From positions 1 to 39,412 of the forward strand of contig JAEUHP010000249.1 of NCBI GenBank assembly GCA_016795295.1: DNA of 39,412 nucleotides. The letters are read 5' to 3'. The stretch is from Planctomycetota bacterium. GTDB taxonomy: Bacteria; Planctomycetota; UBA1135; UBA2386. How positions within the stretch are numbered: the first letter of the stretch is position 1; each line of letters begins with the position of its first letter. Position numbers and translations under genes: made by a program. The notes below the pieces were generated by a model. That model ran no database searches. It was not told the origin of the DNA and was given only the letters and a program-made list of their open reading frames with translations. This document shows, piece after piece, positions 23,863 to 32,011 of this stretch.

Positions 23863-24897
23863 TCAGGCCGCCGTGGTGCTGCCGGGCTTGGCCACGAACA
23901 ACCAATTGCCGCTGCCGAGATCGACCATGCGTTCGATCGACAGGCCGGCATCGGCAAGCAGGCGGCGCAGTTCGGGGCGGCGCCGCACGCGCCCACCGTT
24001 GAGCACCAGCATCTCCAGGTCCATGGTGGCCGCCAGATCCGGGCGATCGTCCGGAGCCAGCACGAATTCGACCACCAGGAGTCGCCCGCCGGGGGCGAGG
24101 TTCGCGAGGCAGCGGCGCAGCAGCAGCTTCGCGCGAGCATCGTCCCAGTTGTGCACCACGTGCTTCACCAGGTGTGCGTCGGCACCCTCGGGCACCGCGA
24201 TGAAGAAATCGCCCCCGGTGGCGACGGCGCGGTCGCCGCAGCGGCGCCGCAGGGGTTCGGCTGCTGCTGCGGCGACGTGGGGGAGGTCGAACAAGGTGCC
24301 TTGCAGGTGCTGCCAGCGGGTGAGGATCGCGGCCAACAGGGCACCGCGCCCGCCGCCCACGTCCACCACGTGGCGGAACGCGGAGAAATCGAAACGTTCG
24401 CACAGCACTGCCGCTTCGTGGGCGGTGAATGCATCGATGGCGGCGTCGTAGAGCGCTGCTGCCTCCGGATGGGCCGCCAGGTGGGGGTACATGCCCGTGC
24501 CGAAGGCGCGTTCGAAAGCCACCTCACCGGTTGCGCACTCGCGCAGGCGGCCCCAAGGTTCCCACTGCTCCCGACTGCCGGCGAAGGCCGCGAATGGGCC
24601 CAATCGGTCGCTGCGCAGGCACGCGCCCCGTTCGGTCAGCGCATAGCTGCCGGGCTCTGGGCTGTGGAACATGCCCAGGCCCGCGCACATGCGCAGCAGC
24701 GGTTGGAGCAGCGCCAGCGGGACACCCAGCTCCGCGGCGAGGTCGTCCAGGCGCCGGGGGCCCGCGATCATCCGGTCGGCCACGCCCAGCGCGGCCACCG
24801 TGGAAACCGCCTGGGCGCGGGCTTTGCCGCCGAGCAGGTGGAACAGGAACTCCGCCGGCCCGGCTTGCTGCGGATCCCCGGCGTTCTGCTGCGCCAC
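23863..24897 (-). CDS. SAM-dependent O-methyltransferase (Methyltransf_2 type)
   Basis: A 344-aa small-molecule O-methyltransferase. The N-terminal winged-helix dimerisation domain occupies about 14-100. The SAM-binding motif VVDVGGGRGALL is at 177-188, GGDFF at 228-232 and KHVVHNWDD at 245-253, in which His249 is the expected catalytic base. Such enzymes methylate phenolic or other hydroxyl groups on secondary metabolites. No ATG fits; the GTG at 24897, two bases after the stop of the dehydrogenase gene, gives the normal family length. With the following oxygenase it forms a tailoring-type pair close to the polyene genes. The substrate is unknown. Confidence 0.9.
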   Translation of the reverse strand: MAQQNAGDPQQAGPAEFLFHLLGGKARAQAVSTVAALGVADRMIAGPRRLDDLAAELGVPLALLQPLLRMCAGLGMFHSPEPGSYALTERGACLRSDRLGPFAAFAGSREQWEPWGRLRECATGEVAFERAFGTGMYPHLAAHPEAAALYDAAIDAFTAHEAAVLCERFDFSAFRHVVDVGGGRGALLAAILTRWQHLQGTLFDLPHVAAAAAEPLRRRCGDRAVATGGDFFIAVPEGADAHLVKHVVHNWDDARAKLLLRRCLANLAPGGRLLVVEFVLAPDDRPDLAATMDLEMLVLNGGRVRRRPELRRLLADAGLSIERMVDLGSGNWLFVAKPGSTTAA

Positions 24898-24899
24898 CG

Positions 24900-26789
24900 T
24901 CAGAACTGCCGCGTCTCGCAGCTGGTGCGGAACATGCCTTGGATCGGGTCGAAGCCGATTGCTTGGAAGCGGAGCAGCTGCCCGTTCAGGATGCCGTTCT
25001 GGATGTTGTAGATCTTGGTCAGGCTGGGCGTGCCCATCGATCCGGTGCCCGACAGGCTCACGCCGCCGAAGATACCGGTGGCGTCTTCGATGACGAAGGT
25101 CAGGAAGTAGGACGGGTCGGTGCACACCGGGCCGAACGGCGAGTTCCAGGTGGTCGAACCCGGCATCGAGAACAGGATGATGAACGGCACCTGAGCCGGC
25201 ACCGCGGTCGTGGTGTTGGTCAGCGTGATCACCACCAGCGTCGGCGTGCCAGCGACCGTCGTCTTGCGCGAGAACAGCGAGAACGTGCCGTTGGTCTGCG
25301 AGTTCGGCGTGCTGGCCGTGACCGTGATCGCGCCACCGGCGTTGGTCGCCGTGACGAAGGTCTGCGCCAAACCGTTGGCGTCGGCGATCACCGGGTTGGT
25401 GGTCGACAGCGTGCCGGGGCCGGAGACCGTGAAGTTCACGGTGCCACCGGGCAGCGGGTTGTTGTTGGTGTCACGCACCCGCGCCACCAGCGGCGTGGGG
25501 AACGCTTCGGTCGCGACGCCCACCTGCCCGCCACCGCTGACCGCGACCACGCTGTTGGTCGGGCCGAGCGGGCGGATGCGCTTCAGGCTGCCACCGGAAG
25601 TCGCATACGTGTTCGGGTGCTGCGTGAACCACAGGGCGCCGTCCGGGCCCTGCTGCATGGACGTGGTGCCGCTCAAGCCGGTCGCCCAGTCGTTGCTGTT
25701 CGGCTGGCCGGGAACGGCAGGGGCCTGGCTCCAGGTGCCGGTGTTGACGTGGCGGCGCATCGCGCCGGCGAAGTAGTCCCAGAAGAACAGGCTGCCGTCG
25801 TAGGCGGCGCCGAAGTTGAACTGGCCACCGAGATTCCGGTAGCGCGGTCCGCAGAAGATCGACAGCCAAGTGCCGTTCTGCGGGATCGCCGCGAGCGGCG
25901 CTTGGTTGACCGGCAGACTGCCGCTGCAGGTCGTGTAGCTGTTGTTGCCTTCACGCCACGGCCAGCCGTAGTTCACCAGCGGCAGGCCGACGCTGTAGAC
26001 GTACTCGTCGATCTCCTCGACAGCGTTCTGGCCGACGTCGCCGATGTAGAGGTTGCCGGTGACCGGGTCGACCGTCATGCGCACCGGGTTGCGCAGGCCG
26101 TAGGCGATCAGCAGCTGGCGGAAGTCGGTGGCAGACGATTGCGGATTGTCCCCAGGGTTCAGGACCGACAGTGCCGGATCCGTGGTGCTGGGGGTCGGCG
26201 AGAGGCCGCTCACGTTCATGCGCAGCAGACAGCCAGCGCGCGAGGTCTGGTTCTGGGCGCTGCACGCGTTCGCATCGTCGCCGATCGACAGATACAGGTT
26301 GCCGTCAGGGCCGAAGCGCGGCGAGCCGCCGTTGTGGTTGAACGCGCTGTCCGGCAGGTTCGACAGGATCGTGCGGCGCGACGTGCCGGCGAACGCCAAG
26401 TTCGTGCTGCTGGGGTTGTTGAGGTCGCCCGTGCACGTGAACCGATCCAGGTGCATGAACGAGTCCTGCGTGCTCGAATACCACACGTAGATGTAGCCGT
26501 TGCTGGCGAAGCTCGGGTCGTTCGTGATGCCGAGCAGGGCCCGCTCCGAGCCGGTTTCGACAGTCGGCACGGTGCCGATGGTCACCACGGGACCACCCGC
26601 GTAGACCTGCACCGAGCCCGTGCGGCTGGCGATCAGCACGCGACCGTCGGGCAGGAAACAGAAGTCGTTCGGAGCGGTGAGACCGGTGGACACCAGCGTG
26701 TCGACCGTGAAACCGGTGGGCACGGATTGGGCCGTGGTGGCAGCGGTCAGCGCACAGAGCGCGACGAGGGCGCGGGAGAAACGGAGCAT
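24900..26789 (-). CDS. Secreted PQQ-type sugar dehydrogenase with Ig-like domain
   Basis: A 629-aa secreted protein (signal peptide 1-21) with the six-bladed propeller of the soluble glucose/sorbosone dehydrogenase family. TGLTAPNDFCFLPDGRVLIA opens it; then come FNHNGGSPRFGPDGNLYLSI (the conserved His/Gly blade), LRNPVRMTVDP, DVGQNAVEEIDE and VNYGWPWREG. Residues about 408-508 form a bacterial Ig-like (Big_1) domain (VVAVSGGGQVGVATEAFPTP, GGTVNFTVSGPGTLS). The last 120 residues are another beta domain. It would oxidise a sugar outside the cell if PQQ is available; no PQQ genes are here. It heads an operon with the methyltransferase (2-nt gap) and oxygenase, an odd partnership. Confidence 0.9.
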   Translation of the reverse strand: MLRFSRALVALCALTAATTAQSVPTGFTVDTLVSTGLTAPNDFCFLPDGRVLIASRTGSVQVYAGGPVVTIGTVPTVETGSERALLGITNDPSFASNGYIYVWYSSTQDSFMHLDRFTCTGDLNNPSSTNLAFAGTSRRTILSNLPDSAFNHNGGSPRFGPDGNLYLSIGDDANACSAQNQTSRAGCLLRMNVSGLSPTPSTTDPALSVLNPGDNPQSSATDFRQLLIAYGLRNPVRMTVDPVTGNLYIGDVGQNAVEEIDEYVYSVGLPLVNYGWPWREGNNSYTTCSGSLPVNQAPLAAIPQNGTWLSIFCGPRYRNLGGQFNFGAAYDGSLFFWDYFAGAMRRHVNTGTWSQAPAVPGQPNSNDWATGLSGTTSMQQGPDGALWFTQHPNTYATSGGSLKRIRPLGPTNSVVAVSGGGQVGVATEAFPTPLVARVRDTNNNPLPGGTVNFTVSGPGTLSTTNPVIADANGLAQTFVTATNAGGAITVTASTPNSQTNGTFSLFSRKTTVAGTPTLVVITLTNTTTAVPAQVPFIILFSMPGSTTWNSPFGPVCTDPSYFLTFVIEDATGIFGGVSLSGTGSMGTPSLTKIYNIQNGILNGQLLRFQAIGFDPIQGMFRTSCETRQF

Positions 26790-26881
26790 CAGGGAAACCT
26801 CAGGTGGATCTCAGGAGCCGGCGGACCGGCGGGTGGGCAGAGCAGCGAAGTGTACCGAATCGGTCTACGGCGAGCAGCCCA

Positions 26882-26911
26882 CCACACATACGGTTCAGGG
26901 TAAGTGTGTGG
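26882..26911. repeat. Inverted repeat in divergent promoter region
   Basis: CCACACA (26882-26888) and TGTGTGG (26905-26911) form a 7-bp inverted repeat around a 16-nt spacer. It lies between the PQQ-type dehydrogenase start and the capsule gene start. It may be a regulator site for either gene. Confidence 0.4.
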
Positions 26912-26952
26912 TCAAGGGGCCACTGCCTGCGCGCCGATGTCTGCCTGGTCCC

Positions 26953-28290
26953 ATGCCGAACGTGTTGTTCGCCGCGCCGCCGGTGGCGCGCTTCCATCTG
27001 CACGAGCGCCTGCAGCGCGAACTGCGCCGTCGCGGCCACCAGACGACTTGGCTGCTCGTCGACGGGCAGGAGGCTCGATTCGTCGCGGCGCAGGAGCAGC
27101 CGGTGGTGTTGGTCCAGTCCGAACCGGACGCTGGGTGCCTCGACGAAGCCGCAGGTTGGGCCGCCGCGGACCTCTTGCTGCGTGGCCTTGCGCCGACGGG
27201 GCGTCGCTGGCGCAAGGCTTTGGCGCTGCGCAGTCGATGGCTCGGCAGCCACTGGTCCGCGGTGGAGCGCTGCTTCGACCGCGTGCGTCCCGATCTGGTG
27301 CTGTGCCACCAGCGCCGGGGAGGTGTTCCCGCGCTGGTGCAGTTCGCCGCGCGCGAACGCGGCATCCCGGTGTTGTGGACTGGGGACGGGTTGCTGCCGC
27401 ACACCCAGCAGATCGACGTGCGCGGGTTGGACGGCGATGCGAGTGGCATCGGGCAGCCGGCCGCGGCCCTGCGCGTAGCATCGCGCGAGCCGAAGTTGCT
27501 GGCCGCGTGCCTCGCGCATGGGCTAGGGGGTGGAGCGCCGGTCGGACTGCCCCCAGCGGGGCTCCTGGGGCGTTCTTGGGCGGATCGGTTCGGTGCGGCG
27601 CTCGGCAACCGTCTCGGTGCCCGCGAGCCTGATTTGCCGCGAGCGCTGGGCGCCGCGCTGCGGGACCTGCCCGAACGGCCGTTCGTGACGCTGCTGCTGC
27701 AGGCCGAACTCGCACCCCAGCGCTGCCTCGACGCCGAGCTGGTGGCGACCGACGCCCTGGTGCGAGCGGCCAGGCAAGCGGTTGCGGGGCTCGATCCCGG
27801 GCTGGCCTTGGTGGTGGTGGCGCAGCCACGCGCCTCGCTTCTGGCGCGCCGGCGGCTCGCTGCGCTGGGCGGTGGGACCGTGCTTCCCGCAGCTGCCGCT
27901 GGCGTCGCTGCCGCTGCGGCGCTGGCGGTGCTCACCGTGAACCACCCGGCAGCTGCCATCGGCCTCCTGGCCGGCACGCCCGTGGTGCATTGTGGGCGGG
28001 CGCTCTACGGCTTGCCGACGGTGACCACTGGGGCGTCCGTGCCCACGCTGGCGGCGGCCCTGGCCCGCGCCGTGGGCAGTGATGCCCCGCTGCTGCGCGA
28101 ACGTTGGCTGACGCAGTTGTTCGCGGTTCGCCACCTGTGGTGTTCCGCCACCGAGCCCGATCACAATGGGCTGCTGGGACTGGTGGCGGCACTCGAAGCA
28201 GCACTCGGGGCCGGGGGCGGCGGACGCATCCGGAGCTCGGTGGTGAAACACCGGATCGGTCCGCCCTGGCCGCTGGATCGCAACGGCTGA
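26953..28290 (+). CDS. KpsC/KpsS-like capsule polysaccharide protein
   Basis: A 445-aa soluble protein related to the capsule polysaccharide synthesis/export family (KpsC/KpsS, Kdo transferases). The N-terminus NVLFAAPPVARFHLHERLQR resembles the first strand of the GT-B-like fold. LVLCHQRRGGVPALVQFAAR and GIPVLWTGDGLLPHT fit the donor-side motifs. The signature near the C-terminus, about residues 328-361 (TVNHPAAAIGLLAGTPVVHC, GRALYGLP), parallels the TVNSTVGLEALLHGKPV and GRAFYD pattern of KpsC/KpsS. It may add sugars to a lipid carrier for surface polysaccharide. No other capsule genes are nearby. It is Ala/Arg-rich and divergent, so the family call is moderate. Confidence 0.72.
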   Translation: MPNVLFAAPPVARFHLHERLQRELRRRGHQTTWLLVDGQEARFVAAQEQPVVLVQSEPDAGCLDEAAGWAAADLLLRGLAPTGRRWRKALALRSRWLGSHWSAVERCFDRVRPDLVLCHQRRGGVPALVQFAARERGIPVLWTGDGLLPHTQQIDVRGLDGDASGIGQPAAALRVASREPKLLAACLAHGLGGGAPVGLPPAGLLGRSWADRFGAALGNRLGAREPDLPRALGAALRDLPERPFVTLLLQAELAPQRCLDAELVATDALVRAARQAVAGLDPGLALVVVAQPRASLLARRRLAALGGGTVLPAAAAGVAAAAALAVLTVNHPAAAIGLLAGTPVVHCGRALYGLPTVTTGASVPTLAAALARAVGSDAPLLRERWLTQLFAVRHLWCSATEPDHNGLLGLVAALEAALGAGGGGRIRSSVVKHRIGPPWPLDRNG

Positions 28291-28315
28291 GACCTGTGCT
28301 CGTGGCCCGCGACGG

Positions 28316-29335
28316 TCAATCTGCCGCGAACACGTCTGCCAGGGTGGCGGCGTCGAGAAGGCGGTCGGTCCAGCGGTCCAGAATCTCGGGGGATGCGGCG
28401 CCGAGCTGCGCTTCGCGTTCGGCCGGCAAGGGCCCGAAGCGGTGGGTGAGCAGGCGTCTCAGGGTGGCGAGTCGGCCTTGGGCCAGCCCCTGAGACAATC
28501 CCTGAGACAATCCCTGGGACAATCCCTGAGCCTGGCCCTCACGGTGCCCTTCCGCGCGGCCGCGGGCGAGCAGCTGCTCGGCAGCACTCTGCGCGTGGCC
28601 GCGCAGAGCGGGCAGGTGTTGGTCGATGGCCATCAGCAAGTCCTCCGGCGGAGTTTGGTTCACGTAGAGCATATACGCAAGGAAGTGGTCGAGGTGTTCG
28701 GTGTCGAAGCGTTCGTCGTCACAGCGTGTTGCCGCCAGCAGGTCCGACCAGCGGGCGATGGCAGCGAGGGTGTCCCTGCGGTCGAGCTCGGGCAGGCTGC
28801 GCAGGGCCAGTAGGGCCAGCGTGGCTGCTGGTGGCAGGCCGCGCGCCATCAGCTCGGCTTCGCTGCGTTCGCCCAGGTGGTCGGCGAGCACGCGGAGGGT
28901 GGGCTGGAACACCAGCCAGTCCGCGAGCTCTGCCCCCAACTGGTTGGCGACCTGCGGCTCGAACGGCGGGGGCGGGCCCTGGCTCAGCACCACGCCGAGC
29001 ACCAGCGTCGGCACCGCCGGCCGCTGGCGGCGCGCGCGCTGCCGCAAGTGCACCGCGTAGCGCAGCATGGTGTCGTGCAGGTCCCGTGCCGCCGTGCTGC
29101 GGTGTTCGACCGGCAGTGCCAGCTGGGCCTGGTGGTCGCGGAAGTCGACCTGGTAGGCGAGGTCGAGGATGGTGGTGCGCAGCCCCGTGCCGGCATGGCG
29201 TTCGCCGATGCGGCGCAGGGTGGACCAGTCGAGTTGGGCCGCGAGGTGCGGTGGCAGCAAGGCACACAGCCAGGCCGCGAACAAGCGCAGATCGCCGAAG
29301 CTGGCGAGCAGGTAGGAATCGTGATGGGTTGCCAT
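28316..29335 (-). CDS. Rpn-family PD-(D/E)XK nuclease/putative transposase
   Basis: A 339-aa Rpn/Transposase_31 protein. The family start HDSYLLASFGDLRLFAAWL and ALLPPHLAAQLDWSTLRRI is followed by the PD-(D/E)XK core: Asp58 in TTILDLAYQVDF and Glu77-His78 in LALPVEHRS. Rpn proteins are DNA endonucleases linked to recombination and phage defence and are often encoded in variable regions. Residues around 255-290 form a Gly/Gln repeat tail (AEGHREGQAQGLSQGLSQGL) made by a 12-bp tandem repeat. A helical C-terminus with RFGPLPAEREAQLGAA completes it. Start at the ATG at 29335. It sits alone between a convergent and a divergent gene. Confidence 0.87.
   Translation of the reverse strand: MATHHDSYLLASFGDLRLFAAWLCALLPPHLAAQLDWSTLRRIGERHAGTGLRTTILDLAYQVDFRDHQAQLALPVEHRSTAARDLHDTMLRYAVHLRQRARRQRPAVPTLVLGVVLSQGPPPPFEPQVANQLGAELADWLVFQPTLRVLADHLGERSEAELMARGLPPAATLALLALRSLPELDRRDTLAAIARWSDLLAATRCDDERFDTEHLDHFLAYMLYVNQTPPEDLLMAIDQHLPALRGHAQSAAEQLLARGRAEGHREGQAQGLSQGLSQGLSQGLAQGRLATLRRLLTHRFGPLPAEREAQLGAASPEILDRWTDRLLDAATLADVFAAD
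28488..28535 (-). repeat. 12-bp tandem repeat inside the Rpn gene
   Basis: CCCTGAGACAAT (plus strand) is repeated at 28488, 28500 and, with one change, 28512; a partial fourth copy starts at 28524. In frame it encodes repeated Leu-Ser-Gln-Gly. Copy number can change without breaking the frame. Confidence 0.9.
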
Positions 29336-29493
29336 GAAGCAGGGCCCCTCCCAGCGTGGCCCGCGCTTCAGTGTCCCGTGCTCGCGCACGGTGACCGACT
29401 TGCTGCAAAATCTGCTGCGCGCCGAGCTGGGGGCTGGGTAGCGCGCTCCACGGCCCATGGTCGGATCGTGCACCGCCGCGCCGGGACGCGGGG

Positions 29494-29521
29494 GGCGCAG
29501 TAGCGCCGGGCGGCGCCCGGC
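29494..29521 (+). other. Two mutually exclusive hairpins before the cytochrome gene
   Basis: GGCGC-AGTA-GCGCC (29494-29507) and GCCGGGC-GGC-GCCCGGC (29505-29521) overlap, so only one can fold at a time. They end 15 bp before the GTG start of the cytochrome gene and might mask its ribosome site. Confidence 0.4.
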
Positions 29522-29536
29522 AATACCCTCGGGCGC

Positions 29537-32011
29537 GTGCTGCGTGCCCTGCATCGCCCCCTTTGCCTGCTGCCCGTGTTGTGGCTCGCGACTGCGCTCG
29601 GTGCTTGCCGGGCCGAGCGCGATCAGGATCCCGCTCGGGAACCAGCCCACCCGTCGCGGCCCGCGTTCGATGCCCAGCAGTTGGCCGCCGCCCAGGCCAT
29701 TGCCCGCGCTGGTTGCGTTCGCTGCCACGAACTGCCCGAACCAGTCCGCGAGCGGCTCGCGCCACCGCAGGGTCCAGCGCTCGCGGCCGCGTGGCGCGCG
29801 CGTGCGCCCACACTGGCAGCCGAGTTCCTGCGCACGCACCACGGTGGTGCCGATGCCGCAGACTTGGCGACCTATCTGCAGAAGCTCGCGGCCGACCAGC
29901 CCGCGTTGCGCGCGGTGGCCGCGCCGTCTGGTGCGCACGAACGCGGCGCCGCGCTCTGGGGCGAGCTCGCCTGCGGCGCTTGCCATGCGCCCCAGCAGTT
30001 CGCCCACCTGCCGGGCTGCACGGACGTGCCGTCGCTCACGGCATTCCTGCTGGCCCCGAAAGACCATCGCCCGGCGTTGCTCGCCCACGACTTCCGCCTC
30101 GCTCCCAGCGAGGCCGAGGCGCTGGCGCAGCACCTGCTCGCGGCACAGGTCGCCACGGCTCCCGAGCCGCTGAAAGGCTTCGCCTACGAGTGCTTCGAGC
30201 TGCGCATCAAGTCGGCGGCGCTGCCTGAACTCGCCGGCCTCGAACCTGCCGCACGCGGCCACACCGAGACGATCGGTGTCGACGTGCGCACGCGCGACGA
30301 CCACTTCGCGCTCCGCTTCTCGGCTCGACTCGAAGTGCCCGCCGCCGGGGAGTGGACGTTCACGAGCGGCAGCGACGACAGTTCGTGGCTGTGGATCGAC
30401 GACCAGTTGGTGGTGCGCAACGAAGCGCTCGCGCCGCACCGCCGCCGTTCGGGCAAAGTGCGGCTCGCGGCGGGAGCCCATCAGTTGCGCGTCGTCTACA
30501 CCGAGGCCGAGGGTGGGCAGAGCCTGGAAGCGCTGTGGCAAGGTCCCGGTGTGCCAGCGCAACCGATTCCCGCTGCTGCGGCACGCGCTGAAGTGCGGGC
30601 GTTCGTGCCACCCGTCGCTGCGCCACCGCCCGAGGCCGCAGCGGTTGCGCGTGGGCGATTGGCGGCCCGGGCCCGCTCTTGCACCGCGTGCCACGCGCTG
30701 GCCGAGCCAGAGTTCGCGGCCCTGCCTGCGCCCGCAGCGGCGCGGCCGTTCGCAGCGCTGGGGGCGGGCGAATGCCCAAAGGTCGACGGTGCTGCCGGCC
30801 TGCTCGCGGCCGCCGGAACGGCCCTGACGGCCCAATGGCCGGTGGCCGCCGAACTCGATTTGGCCCTGCGCGCCGATGGCTGCCTTGCCTGCCATCGCCG
30901 CGATGGCCAGCACGGCCTGCCGCGCGCGGTGCTGGCCGCGTTGCAGGAGCGCGAAGACCTCGGCGACGAAGGTCGACTGCCGCCGGATCTCACTGCCGCC
31001 GGCCATCGACTGCGGCCGCAGTGGCTGACTCGCTTGCTCGCCGGTGACGTGACGGCGCGCGCCTACGTGGCCGTGCGCATGCCCAAGCTCGCCGCGCAGC
31101 GCGCCAGCCAGTATGCAGCGTGGTTCGCCGCCGTGGACGGTCGACCCGGCGACGACGACGCGCCGCCGTTCGACCCCGCCCAGGTCGAACGGGGGCGAAT
31201 TCTGGCTGGCGTCGGCGGCAAGAACTGCCTCACCTGCCACACCATCGCCGGCAACCGCGCGCTCGGACCGCAGGGCATGGACTTGGCGCGCCAGCACGAA
31301 CGGCTGCGGCCGGCGTGGTTTCGCGATTGGTTGCTGCATGCGGCGCGGCTGCGGCCGGGCACGCGCATGCCCACCTTGTGGGCCGATGACGGTCCGGAAG
31401 CCCAGGCCGACACTGTTGCGCTGTGGCACTGGTTGTCGCTCGGCGCGGCCCTGCCGCTGCCCGCTGGCGTGCCGCTGCCTGGGGGGCTGGTCCTCGAGCC
31501 GCGCGACTCGGTGGTCCTGCACGGTGCATTCCTGAAGGGGCTCTCCGCGCGCTGCCTCGCGGTGGGTTCGCCGCTGCGCACCCACTACGCCTACGATCTG
31601 GCCCACGGCCAGCTCGCGTGGCTGTGGCGCGGCGCGTTCCTCGACGCCGAAGGCACTTGGAGCGGCCGTGCCGGCAAACTGCTCGAGCCGCTCGGCGAGG
31701 CTTGGCAGGTGCTACCGGCGCTGGGCTTCCCACAGGCGGTCCCCGAACTGCGCGGCCAGGAGTTCGCCAGCGATGGCCATCCGGTGTTCCGCTTCGGCCA
31801 TGGCCGCGCCGAGTGGCGCGACCGCAGCGCCCCGCGCCTGGCCGCGACCGGCACCGAGCTGGTGCGTTCGCTGTCGGTGCTGTCCGGCGAACTGGTGGTG
31901 GTGGTGCCCGACCACGGCGCCGCGGTGCAGGTGACGACGGCCGGCCGGGCCGCCATCGGCGAGCACAAGATCGCAGCCGGCCAGACCCTGGAGCTCGTCT
32001 ACCGATGGTGA
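29537..32011 (+). CDS. Five-haem PA14-containing cytochrome c lipoprotein
   Basis: An 824-aa exported protein. A hydrophobic leader ending LATALGAC suggests lipoprotein processing at Cys24. Five haem c motifs are visible: CVRCH (60-64), CGACH (146-150), CTACH (382-386), CLACH (449-453) and CLTCH (564-568). A PA14-like domain (about 215-345, FTSGSDDSSWLWIDDQLVVR) lies between haems two and three, a layout typical of planctomycete cytochromes thought to bind sugars while carrying electrons. The C-terminal part, from about 645, is beta-rich. It starts with GTG and overlaps the next gene by 7 nt. It probably receives electrons from the coupled dehydrogenase-like protein; this is inference. Confidence 0.9.
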   Translation: MLRALHRPLCLLPVLWLATALGACRAERDQDPAREPAHPSRPAFDAQQLAAAQAIARAGCVRCHELPEPVRERLAPPQGPALAAAWRARAPTLAAEFLRTHHGGADAADLATYLQKLAADQPALRAVAAPSGAHERGAALWGELACGACHAPQQFAHLPGCTDVPSLTAFLLAPKDHRPALLAHDFRLAPSEAEALAQHLLAAQVATAPEPLKGFAYECFELRIKSAALPELAGLEPAARGHTETIGVDVRTRDDHFALRFSARLEVPAAGEWTFTSGSDDSSWLWIDDQLVVRNEALAPHRRRSGKVRLAAGAHQLRVVYTEAEGGQSLEALWQGPGVPAQPIPAAAARAEVRAFVPPVAAPPPEAAAVARGRLAARARSCTACHALAEPEFAALPAPAAARPFAALGAGECPKVDGAAGLLAAAGTALTAQWPVAAELDLALRADGCLACHRRDGQHGLPRAVLAALQEREDLGDEGRLPPDLTAAGHRLRPQWLTRLLAGDVTARAYVAVRMPKLAAQRASQYAAWFAAVDGRPGDDDAPPFDPAQVERGRILAGVGGKNCLTCHTIAGNRALGPQGMDLARQHERLRPAWFRDWLLHAARLRPGTRMPTLWADDGPEAQADTVALWHWLSLGAALPLPAGVPLPGGLVLEPRDSVVLHGAFLKGLSARCLAVGSPLRTHYAYDLAHGQLAWLWRGAFLDAEGTWSGRAGKLLEPLGEAWQVLPALGFPQAVPELRGQEFASDGHPVFRFGHGRAEWRDRSAPRLAATGTELVRSLSVLSGELVVVVPDHGAAVQVTTAGRAAIGEHKIAAGQTLELVYRW

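Noticed and set aside
28316..29335. Rpn gene as an active insertion sequence
   Set aside because: No terminal inverted repeats or target-site duplications flank it. Rpn proteins are nucleases often misnamed as transposases.
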